A stretch of DNA of 64,000 bases from Oscillibacter valericigenes Sjm18-20 (GCA_000283575.1 AP012044.1:3658001-3722000), one strand, 5' to 3'; counted from the stretch's first letter, positions 18,205-27,716 are shown. The notes: generated from the sequence alone by a model not told the origin. A program made the numbers and translations.

Positions 18205-19254
18205 ATGAAAAAGTTTTTGTCATTGCTGTTAGCCTGCCTCATGATCCCCACCTTTGTCTCCGGATGCGGGAGCACTTCCGGAACAGCATCCTCTTCTGCC
18301 TCCACATCCTCGGCTTCCTCCTCTGGATCGGAACAACCGGTCAATCTGGTCTTTTCTACGCAGGCCTCCTCGGATGTGAACTATGTAAAAGCCATCTACA
18401 TGGTCAAGGACGAGATTGAAAAAGAGTCCAATGGTTCCCTGACAATGGAAATTCATGATAACGGCAGTCTGATGACCCAGGAAGGCGAAGTCGATGCCGT
18501 GGCCCGGGGTACATTGGACATGATGTTCAGTTCTCCGTTTCTGATCGCGGATCAACTTCCGTACCTGTCCATGTTTACCGCCGCCTATATTTTTAAAGAC
18601 GAGGCCCATCTGCGCGAAGTAATGGATGGCGAAATCGGCCAGAAGGTTGTAGAAGATGTCGCGGACAAGCTGAATGTAAGATGGCTCTCCGCCCTGTATT
18701 GCGGCAGCAGGAATCTGGATCTGCGTGACATTGGACACGAGGTCAAAACTCCTGAGGATTTAAAGGGCGTCAATCTGAGAATGCCCAATTCCACCGCCTG
18801 GCTGTTCATGGGCAAGGCGTTGGGCGCAAATCCCACTCCTATGGCATTTGCAGAAGTCTATCAGGGACTTCAGACCGGCGCGATCGACGGTCAGGAAAAT
18901 CCTCTGCCCACGACAGTCGCTCAGAAATGGTATGAAGTTACAAATCAGATTGTTCTGACCGGGCATGTGATTGAACCAATGTGCATCGCAATCTGTGAGG
19001 ATAAGTGGCAGTCTCTGTCCGATAATCAGAAGACGATTCTGACGAACGCAATCAAGACCGCCACTGAGTGGTGCGATCAGGAAAATCTGGAGGAAGAACA
19101 GAAAGACATTGAGTTTCTGCGCGAGCAGGGTCTGACCATCGTCGAGCCCGATCTGGATGCCTTTATGGAATATTCTGAAAACTATTATCTGAGTAATTCG
19201 GAGATGACAGCTGATTGGGATATGTATCTCTATCAGCAGATTAAGAGTCTGTAG
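18205..19254 (+). CDS. dctP: TRAP transporter substrate-binding lipoprotein
   Basis: 349 residues with a lipoprotein signal: MKKFLSLLLACLMIP then FVSGC, the lipidated residue being Cys21, followed by a serine-rich spacer. The body is a DctP-type periplasmic-binding fold (GVNLRMPNS, GQENPLPT). It binds a carboxylated substrate outside the membrane and hands it to DctQM. AAAGGAGCG lies just before the ATG. The aldolase beside it suggests the substrate is a sugar acid. Confidence 0.93.
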   Translation: MKKFLSLLLACLMIPTFVSGCGSTSGTASSSASTSSASSSGSEQPVNLVFSTQASSDVNYVKAIYMVKDEIEKESNGSLTMEIHDNGSLMTQEGEVDAVARGTLDMMFSSPFLIADQLPYLSMFTAAYIFKDEAHLREVMDGEIGQKVVEDVADKLNVRWLSALYCGSRNLDLRDIGHEVKTPEDLKGVNLRMPNSTAWLFMGKALGANPTPMAFAEVYQGLQTGAIDGQENPLPTTVAQKWYEVTNQIVLTGHVIEPMCIAICEDKWQSLSDNQKTILTNAIKTATEWCDQENLEEEQKDIEFLREQGLTIVEPDLDAFMEYSENYYLSNSEMTADWDMYLYQQIKSL

Positions 19255-19278
19255 TATTAGAGAGTCCAGAAAATGGGA

Positions 19279-19309
19279 AGAATGCCTTGCCGGATGCAAG
19301 GCATTCTTT
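19279..19309 (+). terminator. Hairpin attenuator between dctP and dctQ
   Basis: AGAATGCCTTGC and its exact complement form a 12-bp stem with a 5-base loop, followed by only TTCC. The weak U-tract suggests partial termination or 3' end protection, giving more binding protein than permease, as is common for transporters. Confidence 0.6.
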
Positions 19310-19324
19310 CCGTGGAGGAAGAAT

Positions 19325-19843
19325 ATGAAAAAAATAAAAAACGCCCTTCAATGGAGCTTGGATTTTATCGAAATTTATTTTCCATCTATCATGTTTTCCG
19401 CCCTGTTTATTGCATTTATAATACAGATCGTTTCACGTTACCTGTTTAATAATCCCCTTGTATGGCCCTATGAAGTTGCACAGCTTTCCTATCTGTGGGT
19501 TATTCTGCTGGGAACTTGTTACGCAGCCAGAGATGACAGCAACATCGTGTTCTCTGTCGTCTATGAGCTTGTGCCTCACTTTGTTCAGAAAGCATTTGAT
19601 ATTCTGAAAAGCATTTTAATCATTGGCTTATTGACCATAATGATTCCATCGACGATTAAATTTTATGAATTCTATTTCACAAGATACAGTACCGTGCTGA
19701 AAATTCCTCTTGGGTTGGTATATTTTCCTTTTTCAATCTACATGGTAATTACAATCTGCTCTTGCATCAAGGACATTGTTTTGTGCATTCGAAATTTTAA
19801 AGGCAACAAAGGGCAGAACAACGAGGAGGAGAAAAGAACATGA
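19325..19843 (+). CDS. dctQ: TRAP transporter small permease
   Basis: 172 residues with four hydrophobic segments and the family block NPLVWPYEVAQLSYLWVILLG (read here as two adjoining parts). It is the small membrane subunit that couples the binding protein to DctM. GGAGGAAG precedes the ATG, and the gene overlaps dctM by 4 bases. Confidence 0.93.
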   Translation: MKKIKNALQWSLDFIEIYFPSIMFSALFIAFIIQIVSRYLFNNPLVWPYEVAQLSYLWVILLGTCYAARDDSNIVFSVVYELVPHFVQKAFDILKSILIIGLLTIMIPSTIKFYEFYFTRYSTVLKIPLGLVYFPFSIYMVITICSCIKDIVLCIRNFKGNKGQNNEEEKRT

Positions 19844-21126
19844 GTACGCCAATGATCGTCGCAATTGTCATTCTTGTCATCGCGTTCATTATAAAAATGC
19901 CCATTGCGATGGGAATGCTGCTTTCCTCACTGTCTTATTTGATTCTGATGCACATGGACATGAGCCTGGTCGCTGAAATATTTTGCAGTAAAATGTTCAA
20001 CAATTTCATATTGCTGGCGGTTCCGCTTTTTATCTTTGCCGCAAATATTATGAATTCCAGCAAGGTAACAGAGAAAATTTTTGGATTTGCAACTGCCTTG
20101 GTAGGCAGATGGCAGGGCGGTTTGGGACATGTCAACGTCGTGGCATCTCTCATTTTTTCCGGGATGACAGGCTCCGCTGTGGCTGATGCTTCCGGTTTGG
20201 GAATTATGGAAATTGACGCCATGCGCAAAGAGGGATATGACGATGGCTTTAGCGCGGCAATTACCGCCAGCTCAGCGGTCATCGGCCCAATTTTTCCACC
20301 CAGCATTCCTCTTGTTATTTACGCCGTCATTGCCGGGGCTTCTATTGGAAATCTGTTTTTAGCCGGTATGGTTCCCGGCATACTGCTTGCAATTGCACTC
20401 TGCGTTTATGTTGCAATCATTGCCAAACAAAGAAATTATCCATGCGGCGTCAGATATATCAAAAATCAATTTCTTCGCATGACCCTTACCGCGCTCCCGG
20501 CTTTGCTGACTCCAGTGATTCTTCTGATGGGAATTTATACAGGCGTCATGACTGCTACGGAGGCGGGTGCCGTTGCGGCGCTGTATGCGCTGGTAATTCC
20601 CGTCGTATTCTACCGCTCCTTCGGTTGGGGGGACCTGAAAGAAGTTCTGCGCAGCACTGTAAAATCCACGGGTCAAATAGGCATTATGCTGGGGGCGGCG
20701 TATGTTTTTTCATATGTGATTGCAATGGAGAATCTCCCTGAGCTTGCGGGAAATATAATTTTGTCCTTTGCAGATACTCCGGGAAAATTTCTCCTTCTTA
20801 CAAACATTTCTCTGCTTATTTTAGGCATGCTTCTGGATTCCTCTGTCTTACAGCTGGTATTTCTGCCGATTCTGGTTCCGATTGCAACAAAGTTCGGAAT
20901 CGACCTGGTTCATTTCGGCGTCATCTTTACGCTGAATACAATGATTGGTTTGTGCACGCCTCCTTTTGGAATGTTACTCTTTATTGTGACGGGAATTTCC
21001 GGCGAGAAAATGAAAGTCGTTATTAAAGAGATTATGCCCATGATCGTGGTTATGGTGATTGTTCTACTTATTGTCACATATTTTCCGGACGTGGTCCTAT
21101 GGGTGCCAAGACTCTTTGGGATCTGA
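19840..21126 (+). CDS. dctM: TRAP transporter large permease
   Basis: 428 residues, highly hydrophobic, about twelve segments. It has the conserved SGMTGSAVADASGLG and SSAVIGPIFPPSIPLVIYA of DctM proteins. It forms the sodium-coupled transport channel. The start lies in an ATGA overlap with dctQ. It ends before a 250-base gap and the regulator gene. Confidence 0.94.
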   Translation: MSTPMIVAIVILVIAFIIKMPIAMGMLLSSLSYLILMHMDMSLVAEIFCSKMFNNFILLAVPLFIFAANIMNSSKVTEKIFGFATALVGRWQGGLGHVNVVASLIFSGMTGSAVADASGLGIMEIDAMRKEGYDDGFSAAITASSAVIGPIFPPSIPLVIYAVIAGASIGNLFLAGMVPGILLAIALCVYVAIIAKQRNYPCGVRYIKNQFLRMTLTALPALLTPVILLMGIYTGVMTATEAGAVAALYALVIPVVFYRSFGWGDLKEVLRSTVKSTGQIGIMLGAAYVFSYVIAMENLPELAGNIILSFADTPGKFLLLTNISLLILGMLLDSSVLQLVFLPILVPIATKFGIDLVHFGVIFTLNTMIGLCTPPFGMLLFIVTGISGEKMKVVIKEIMPMIVVMVIVLLIVTYFPDVVLWVPRLFGI

Positions 21127-21167
21127 TGCGAGTTGGTTGCGTGGCCTTGACAACTTGTTCTTTTCCG

Positions 21168-21187
21168 TCTTATAGTTTATTATAAGA
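21168..21187 (+). terminator. Weak hairpin after dctM
   Basis: TCTTATA and TATAAGA flank a 6-base loop 42 bases after the dctM stop. The stem is short and AT-only, so it may not terminate well. Confidence 0.3.
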
Positions 21188-21320
21188 TTGAATTAAATAA
21201 ACGCTGGCTTGACCTGGCCATATAGGTTGGGTGTCAGGATCGGATTTTTGGCCTTCAAAAAGAAAAGCTTTTGTACCCTTGCGCCCAAAAGAGAGGAATT
21301 AAACTTGAACGGTCGCTGTG

Positions 21321-21367
21321 TTAATACGGTCTATGCGCAGTAGAATTCCGCATTAATACGATCAATG
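21321..21367 (+). repeat. Direct repeats before the FadR-type gene
   Basis: TTAATACGGTCTATG (21321-21335) and TTAATACGATCAATG (21353-21367) are 32 bases apart, three turns of the helix, and end 16 bases before the start codon. They may be autoregulatory operator sites. A third near copy, TTAATACGGTCATG, lies inside the gene at 21778. Confidence 0.4.
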
Positions 21368-21383
21368 TGAGTAGGTGCGTTTT

Positions 21384-22112
21384 ATGCAAGAGATCGATTT
21401 TTCTATTAAAAAAACTAATCTTTATGAGGAAGTCGCGGACAAATTGGAGCAAATGATATTAAGCGACACCTCACAATTGGGGCAAAAATTGCCTTCCGAA
21501 CAATCCCTGGCAACCAGTTTTGGCGTGAGCCGCAATGTGATACGGGAATCCTTGAAGATTCTGAAGGAACGTCAGCTTGTCACTTTGCGCATGGGCGGCG
21601 GCAGCTATATTGCAAAACCAAAGGCCCAAAACCTGGTGGATGTTGTAAATCGAATGATTATCATGGATGATATTGATTACAATAATGTATTCGAAATGCG
21701 GATGCTTCTGGAGCCATGCGCCTGTAGGCTTGCTGCAAAGCGTGGAACAGATGAGGATTTTGATACATTATGGTCGATTAATACGGTCATGAGCGAACAA
21801 GGCTCAAATGTAGAAGAAAGAATAAAATATGAATTGAACTTTCACAAAAAATTGGCTGAAATTTCAGGAAATCCCATACTTTCCGCTTTTGTTCAGTCTA
21901 TGTCGGACCTGTTGGCCCCTCTGATACGTAAAGCGCTGGTTCCCCCCTCTGGACACATCAGCGGCGTCACGTATCATTATCGGATTGTGGATGTTCTGCG
22001 CTCCCGGGATGCCGATGCCGCAGAACAGATCATGCGTTCGCATTTACAGGATTCTACATTGAAGTATCATCTCTCCGAGAGTACGGATAGTACCATTATA
22101 GATTTGAAGTAA
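21384..22112 (+). CDS. GntR-family (FadR subfamily) transcriptional regulator
   Basis: 242 residues. The winged helix is KLPSEQSLATSFGVSRNVIRES with GGGSYI after it, followed by an all-helical FCD ligand-binding domain (MRMLLEPCACRLAA, FHKKLAEISGNP). The ATG at 21384 is preferred over a GTG nine bases earlier because AGGTG lies eight bases before it. It is the last gene of the aldolase-TRAP operon and most likely senses the sugar acid that the system imports. Confidence 0.9.
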   Translation: MQEIDFSIKKTNLYEEVADKLEQMILSDTSQLGQKLPSEQSLATSFGVSRNVIRESLKILKERQLVTLRMGGGSYIAKPKAQNLVDVVNRMIIMDDIDYNNVFEMRMLLEPCACRLAAKRGTDEDFDTLWSINTVMSEQGSNVEERIKYELNFHKKLAEISGNPILSAFVQSMSDLLAPLIRKALVPPSGHISGVTYHYRIVDVLRSRDADAAEQIMRSHLQDSTLKYHLSESTDSTIIDLK

Positions 22113-22589
22113 CGGCATAAGGTGTAGCATTCACGGCTTTCCTAACCGAGATCGAGAGATGCTTTCAATGGGCATTCCTGATGCGCTGAAAATATGGTCC
22201 TCTTTTAATGCGCATTCATCTGGTTAATAATCACTTAGGTCAAAATTCCTGCAAGTAAGACGAAAGCACGGGATATTACAAAAAGAGAGCGGCGCCGGGC
22301 AGAAAACCTGCCTGGTGCTGCTTTGTCTTATCCGAATCTTATGGCTTGGCCAATCGAAAAGCAAAAAATTGCAGGGCCGAATGGAAATCCATAGCCCACC
22401 TGTGCTATTATATAAGGAGGATGCGGAAGCAACTCCTATGGTCTGGAACGGATGTTGCGGTTGTTTCCGCTACAAAATCTGTATAACCTGTCTGCATTAA
22501 TAAGATGTGCCAATCTGTAGCTGCAATTGACTATTAATACAAAACGCACTGAATTTGGCATTCTATGAAAAGAAGAGGGCTATGCCGTT
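22113..22589. other. Intergenic, terminator only
   Basis: Apart from the hairpin at 22288, I see nothing here. A 61-codon plus-strand frame (22315-22500) starts inside the terminator and has no support. Confidence 0.5.
22288..22328 (+). terminator. Intrinsic terminator
   Basis: AGCGGCGCCGGGCAG pairs with CTGCCTGGTGCTGCT through G-U pairs, with a short A-rich loop, followed by TTTGTCTT. It is 175 bases after the regulator gene. Confidence 0.7.
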
Positions 22590-23027
22590 ATGAAAAAAAG
22601 GATTAAGATTATCATTACAGTCGTACTAATTATCCTGACAATTTGCGCTGTAAGAGGTATTTTCAATCCGGAGCGCCGAATAAAAAACTTTGTAAATCAA
22701 AATGGTGGAGAGTTGACAGCTATTGCGGAAGCATATCTGAGATCTGATGCGACAACAAGAACTTATAAGGGCGTGGAAGTAGAGCAGGTTTTCAGAGGCA
22801 ACCATGATATTGTACAGTTTTATTACGGCGGGTTTGGAATTGCTCCGGCTTCAAAATATTATGGCTTTTACTATTCACCAGATGACGTTCCGACAGCCTA
22901 TGAAAATGTGAATTGCAGACTTTCGGCAGTATCTGGTGATGAATGGGCGTGGTCAGACGGTACAGATAATGGGGGTCGAACACTAAGAATTATTAAAAAC
23001 TGGTTTTATTACGAAGCGTGGTTTTAG
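22590..23027 (+). CDS. Hypothetical membrane-anchored protein
   Basis: 145 residues. A basic start MKKRIK is followed by one hydrophobic segment (about residues 7-22) and then a hydrophilic domain rich in aromatic residues, presumably outside the cell. I recognise no domain. AGAAGAGGG lies about ten bases before the ATG. The following gene also encodes a small single-pass protein, so the two may be related in role. Confidence 0.65.
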   Translation: MKKRIKIIITVVLIILTICAVRGIFNPERRIKNFVNQNGGELTAIAEAYLRSDATTRTYKGVEVEQVFRGNHDIVQFYYGGFGIAPASKYYGFYYSPDDVPTAYENVNCRLSAVSGDEWAWSDGTDNGGRTLRIIKNWFYYEAWF

Positions 23028-23182
23028 GATAAATCCACGCTTGTCAGTAAGATTGTTTGAAGGCCAGACAGCTCGGCCACAAATGCGAGCTTTGCAACCG
23101 CTCCAGTCTGAGGAGCTTATGAGTTTCATGTAATGTTAACAATACGCAAAGGGAATAAGTTCCGATTGTCAATTTTTCACGA

Positions 23183-23773
23183 ATGGAGATGGTTTTTATA
23201 AAAAAGCTTATGCTTTCGGGAGTAGGCGTTCTGTTAATCACTATTATAGTAATTGTTTACCACTTTTCATTCCCCGTTAAAGAAGATCGCAGCAATTTAG
23301 CAGAGTGTATAAATGATTTTTCAAATCGAGGATATAGCATTAAATATTCAAACGATATCGAACTTTATGATTCTGTAGTGCTTGGGAAAAAACAATACAT
23401 TCTAATTGAACTCGACGGGCAGTTAGGAAGCGTCATTTTGATTCGCGGAATTACAGGGCGATATAAAATTGATAGACTTAGCTATGGAAGCGGCAATTTC
23501 ACAGAGGAAGTTGTAGACAGTAATAGTAAAAAATATATGTTGTTTGGCGGAAGAAATACCAGCTTAGAAATATCAAAAATTACGTATACACTAGATGGTC
23601 AAAGTTATCGTATGGACATTCCCATGTCTAAGCGCTTTTTAGTCTATACGGAAGTTCATAGTCACATGCAATTAACGCATATGGATTTGGATAGCCTCAG
23701 TTTTTACAATACCCAGGGAGAAGATATTACAGAGCAAGCTGATTGGAATGGAGTGGGTCCAGAATACGGATAA
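23183..23773 (+). CDS. Hypothetical single-pass membrane protein
   Basis: 196 residues, with a hydrophobic segment at about residues 10-28 (LSGVGVLLITIIVIVYHF) and an extracellular-type remainder without known motifs. The start is uncertain: no good ribosome site precedes the first ATG, although GGAG overlaps the first two codons. AT-rich compared with the flanking operons. Confidence 0.55.
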   Translation: MEMVFIKKLMLSGVGVLLITIIVIVYHFSFPVKEDRSNLAECINDFSNRGYSIKYSNDIELYDSVVLGKKQYILIELDGQLGSVILIRGITGRYKIDRLSYGSGNFTEEVVDSNSKKYMLFGGRNTSLEISKITYTLDGQSYRMDIPMSKRFLVYTEVHSHMQLTHMDLDSLSFYNTQGEDITEQADWNGVGPEYG

Positions 23774-23852
23774 AATGAGCAAACTCGGCAGCGTCATATG
23801 TTATTTAACGTAATAAATAAAGAAAAATTATATTATTAAAAACTTGTTAGCT

Positions 23853-23960
23853 GGTATTACTATATGAGCGAAGACACCATTTCCGCCGCCACGGATGGGA
23901 AAGAGGAATAGGCAGATGCCTAGGTTATGAAGAAGTTTCGGTTCCTGATCGTGCCATCCA
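23853..23960 (+). pseudogene. Fragment of a paralogue of the 385-codon gene at 46.4-47.5 kb
   Basis: The plus strand reads YYYMSEDTISAATDG, then after a frameshift LGYEEVSVPDRA. The intact gene at 46373-47500 has YYYMSENAISTATDG followed by AWGYKEFTIPDYA. The DNA matches closely across this stretch. Only about 36 codons survive, with stops and a shift, so this is a relic of a second copy. Confidence 0.7.
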
Positions 23961-24374
23961 CGTCTAGAACACCGGCGGTTGTCTGGGCCAGATGCTAAAA
24001 CGCAGATGGAGCAGCACATACAGAACCTGCTAATTTAACATATAACTGCAGTCAATCGAAGCTTTATAATTTGGCAAGTGCCTGTTCCATTTTACGGGTA
24101 ACTCCGCGGACAAAGGACGCAAACCAGTTCTTGAATAGATTTCAGGGGTGGCTATTCGATTTGACAATATTGCCCGTAGGTCTGATTTTCTGTTGCGACA
24201 TTTTTTGCCGGGTTAAACGTGTCCTGAATCTGTCATTCTCAAGAGCGCAGACTCAGGACACGGTTATTTTGCAACCAGTCTTTCTTAGTGCGGAAAAGCA
24301 CCTTAGCTTTGCGTGGATAACGTATAATTAGTTTTGCAAATTGAAAAAAGTGGCCACGTCAAGAGAAGTTCGCA
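23961..24374. other. Intergenic, nothing recognised
   Basis: No supported gene or structure. An 86-codon plus-strand frame at 24071 has no ribosome site or known domain. Confidence 0.45.
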
Positions 24375-25630
24375 ATTTGGGGGCTCCGGGCAGTGAATTA
24401 GGCTGCGTTTAGCAGCAGTGTCTGAATGGATTTTGGGTTCAAATACGCTCTGGAAATAGACCAGTCTCCGGCATATTCCATGAGGTAGGTCGTCACCAGC
24501 CGGAGATAGGAATCCCGATTGGGAAAGATTCCAACGACGTTGGTCCTGCGGCGAAATTCCTTGTTGAGCCGCTCCAGCATATTGGCGGAAGAGATTTTGC
24601 GGGCGTCGAGTTCCGGAAACGCATAGAATGCCAGCGAATCCTCCAGCCCCTCCTCCAAAATCTCAATTGCCTTTGGAAATCGCTTTTCATACCGTTTCGC
24701 GAGCTGCCTTGCCCGCTGGCGGGCAAGCTCCGCAGAGGGTGCCCGCCAGATTTCTTTCAGCTGTGCCGCGAAAATATCTTTCTCCTTCTGGGGTAAATGA
24801 GCCAGAGTGTTCCGCATAAAATGTACCTTACACCGCTGCCAGGAAGCACCGGGAAAACTCTCCCGGATGGCGGCAATCAGCCCCTTATTGGCGTCGGAAA
24901 CCACCAGCGATGGAGTTTCCAGCTCTCGCTGCTTTAAGCTTTGAAACAGCTGAGAATAACTTTCTCTGGATTCCTCCATCATCGGCTCCACGGCTAGAAC
25001 CTCCCTCTGCCCCTGCGCATTGACGCCGCAGGCAACCAGCACCGCCATGCTGACGACGCGGCTGTCCACGCGGACTTTCTCGTACAGTGCATCTGCCCAG
25101 ATAACCGGATAGCGCCCAGCCAGAGACCGACTGCGAAAGTCCTGCACCTGTTCGTTCAGACCTCTTGTCATCTCGCTGACCTGGCTTCGGGAGAGATTTT
25201 CAATTCCCAAACTGCGAGCCAGCTTCTCCATCTTCCGGGTGGAAACGCCCTGCATGAACGCCTCCTGAATGACCTGAATCAGCGCCGCCTCGCTGCGCTT
25301 ACGCTCTCACAAAAAACGGGATGTATCCACGGCTGCGCAGCTTTGGCACCATAATCCCATGCGGGTATCCAGCCGCCGGGGGCGGTAACCGCAGCGGTAA
25401 TCGCTGCGGGACAGGCTGTGTACATTCTTCTCCGCGCCAACGATGCCGGAGACCTCCGCCTCCATGAGCTGTGCGCACAGCCACTCCAGCATGCTGAGCA
25501 TCGGGTCCGGCTCCGCCATACATTTCAGTAGTAAATCTGTGAGACCCGTGCTATTCTTTCCTTGAGCCATTGGGTGATCACTCCTTCTTTGAATGTCTCG
25601 ACACCATTCATTTTACTGGAGCCCCAATGG
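24375..25630 (-). mobile_element. IS256-family insertion sequence, damaged
   Basis: The ends carry an imperfect inverted repeat: TTGGGGGCTCC near 24377 on the plus strand and TTGGGGCTCC on the minus strand near 25628. Boundaries are approximate. The element holds the broken transposase described separately. Confidence 0.6.
24398..25570 (-). pseudogene. IS256-family transposase, at least two frameshifts
   Basis: Frame 1 from 25570 reads MAQGKNSTGLTDLLLKCM to RRLDTRMG. Frame 2 supplies IMVPKLRSRGYIPFFVR. Frame 3 (from about 25300 to 24398) supplies EAALIQVIQEAFMQGVSTRK to the end, with the DDE residues in VIWADALYEKVR, LVVSDANKG and MLERLNKEFRRRT. The second break is explained by loss of two bases in an AGAG repeat (FFVRERKRSE expected). 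The enzyme cannot be made, although the last 285 codons are intact. Confidence 0.88.
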
Positions 25631-26121
25631 CTTTTCTATGCCTTTGCCAAAGGTCTCTCCCCACCATCAGCGATCTGAACAAGAAGGCCTGCTCCATATT
25701 GAGGGCTGGCGCAACCGGCCCTCGCTGGGTGGGAAATATTCGTATGTTTATGTGGATGGCATTTACTTGCGCCGCAATTGGGCGGTGACTATGAAAATGT
25801 GGCCATTCTGGTGGAAATTGCGGTCAATGAAGACAGTTACCGTGAGGTTTTGGGTGCTGCCGAGGGTATGAAAGAAGACAAGGCAAACTGGGTCAGCTTC
25901 TTTCAGTGGCTCAGAGGGCGCGTCTTGGACGGCGTAAAACTCGTCGGCGGCGGCAAATGCCAAGGGATGCCGGAGGCTGTATCAATAAAGTAATTGAACG
26001 CCTCAATCGAGAAATCCGCAGGCGCACCCGCGTGGTGGGCTGGCTCCCGGATGCAACCTCGGCTCTCATGCTGGCCTGTGAACACCTGCGGCATGTGGTC
26101 GGCACCCAGTGGGGCACATGA
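25631..26121 (+). pseudogene. Second IS256-family transposase remnant
   Basis: Plus-strand fragments in several frames: LNKKA, GGKYSYVYVDGIYLRRNW, then ENVAILVEIAVNEDSYREVL and GGKCQGMPEAV, then after a large internal deletion VIERLNREIRRRTRVVGW. It belongs to the same subfamily as the remnant at 47694-48558 and differs from the adjoining IS256 element. About half of the protein is missing. Confidence 0.8.
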
Positions 26122-26219
26122 ACCGAAAGCATCTGGAGGCGGAGGCTGCCGGTTGACTTCACTGCCACAGAGACTGCAAACCTTTTTGCGCATAATTCTT
26201 GACACGACCGATATAAGCC

Positions 26220-26266
26220 AAACGGCTCTGCTGACTTTCCAAAATGGAGTCAGCAGAGCCGTTTTT
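26220..26266 (+). terminator. Strong 17-bp terminator hairpin
   Basis: AAACGGCTCTGCTGACT and its exact complement enclose an 11-base loop and run into TTTTTC. It reads best on the plus strand. The gene it served is not evident, since only a transposase remnant lies upstream. The IS3-type copy 1 begins 33 bases after it. Confidence 0.8.
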
Positions 26267-26346
26267 CTATTTATTCAGTTCTATAACCAGCAAATCATTG
26301 GAGAAGTCAAGAACCGTGCAGAATGTGAACGCCCAAAATCTGCGGC

Positions 26347-27216
26347 TTATGCGGCCAGGCCTCTGGCGGCCTGACGATACGCGGCCGGCGGCAGGCCGCC
26401 GGGGTTAGCGGTGTAGATTCGCCGGCGGTTATAGTAGGTCATGATGTACCGGAACACGATGCTCTTCACCTGTGCCATGGACATCCGCTCCGTCCGGATT
26501 CGATAGAGCTTTTCCTTCTTCAACGCAGCAAAAAAGCTCTCCATCCTGGCGTTGTCGTAGCAGTGTCCCGTGCCGCTCATGCTTTGAACCGCGCCGTATT
26601 GCGCCAGCACCTTTTGAAATGAGGAGCTGGTAAATTGGCTTCCGCGGTCGCTGTGCAGGGTCATTCCATAGGCTCCCTGCGCCTGGCAGGCAGACCGGAA
26701 AGCCCGGATACACAGCTCCTTCTTCATGTTGTCATCCATGGCAAGACCGACGATCTCTCCGTTATAACAGTCCAGAACTGCCGCTATGTACAGCTTGCCG
26801 TCCTGACACTGGATCTGCGTGATATCTGTCAGCCACTTCCGGTTAGGGGTGTCTGCGGTAAAATCCCGGTGAATCAGGTTCTCCGCCTTCTGCGCAGCCA
26901 AGTCTGCTTTTGTCAGACTGCTGGGGTGACAAGGAGCGCGATGGCAGGCCTTCACGCTTCATGGCCCGCCGTACGCTGTTGCGGCTTACCGCAATACCGC
27001 GCTGCGTAAGCGCCAGAAGGATTCGGCCAACGCCAAATTGTCATTGTCCGGATTTTCATTATAAATCTCTCGTATTTTGACCAGAAGCAGCTGCCATGGT
27101 TTTGGCTTGCCAGCCGACTGCAAAGAGCGGTAGTACCCGGATTCACTGACTTTCACAACCCGGCACATGGCATGAACGCAGAACCGCTCACGGCGCAGCG
27201 TGATGTACTCATACAA
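26347..27216 (-). pseudogene. IS3-type orfB transposase, two frameshifts
   Basis: It starts MYEYITLRRERFCVHAMCRV and ends QAARGLAA. The catalytic core is present: WLTDITQIQ, LHSDRGSQFTS and the final glutamate in ARMESFFAALKKEK (D-D-35-E). One base is lost in PDNDNYGV relative to copy 2. A second break lies between MKREGL and KACHRAP. The latter break is shared with copy 2. Confidence 0.88.
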
Positions 27217-27227
27217 CCGCTCCGGCT

Positions 27228-27515
27228 TTACCGTTTCCGGTCTTTGGCGAAAAAGCCCAGCGCATCCTTGAGAATCTCATTGGCCTTCCGCAGTTCCGCG
27301 ATCTCCTTTATCAGCCGGCGCTCGTTCTTGGAAAGCGGCGCGTCGCGGCGAATGCCGCTGCCGACGAAGGCGTGATCTCCGAAGGCCTTTCGCTTTTGCC
27401 GCCACTCCGCCAGAGAGTAGTACGGAATGCCCAGCTGTGCCGCCGCCTGCTTCACGCCGATTTCATCGGACAGCTTGACCGCTTCTTCTTTGAACTCCTT
27501 GTCATATTTGCGCAT
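27228..27515 (-). CDS. IS3-type orfA
   Basis: About 95 residues: MRKYDKEFKEEAVKL, then the helix-turn-helix GVKQAAAQLGIPYYSLAEWRQKRK, then a leucine-zipper-like coiled coil NERRLIKEIAELRKANEILK. This is the DNA-binding subunit of IS3-type transposases, which is normally joined to OrfB by a translational frameshift. It is intact here. Confidence 0.9.
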   Translation of the reverse strand: MRKYDKEFKEEAVKLSDEIGVKQAAAQLGIPYYSLAEWRQKRKAFGDHAFVGSGIRRDAPLSKNERRLIKEIAELRKANEILKDALGFFAKDRKR

Positions 27516-27716
27516 TGCAAACACCACTTTATTCTTTCTTTGATTCTTCTATCACTTTTGGGGTGTTTGTCCTCTGCACTTCTATGATATCCCTCCACAT
27601 TTAGTTCCTGAGATGGAAACTTTACCCGCTTTTGCGTAATATCGAATGCCAATCGCCCAACATATTTCTTTTAAATATCTGATATTAATAGAACCTATTC
27701 AGAAGGTTCCTCTTCG

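Larger units (their letters stand above)
26299..27597 (-). mobile_element. IS3-family element, copy 1
   Basis: 1299 bases, defined by comparison with copy 2 at 44994. Both ends begin TGGAG on their own strands, with further matching blocks (GTGCAGA, then AACACCC and AAAA). A 3-bp target duplication CAT flanks it (26296-26298 and 27598-27600). It holds an intact orfA and a frameshifted orfB. Confidence 0.88.

Noticed and set aside
18229..18738. Long antisense ORFs over dctP, gcv and flagellar genes
   Set aside because: They are frame shadows of well-supported genes and lack ribosome sites.
22315..22500. 61-codon plus-strand ORF
   Set aside because: It starts inside a terminator hairpin and shows no recognisable protein features.
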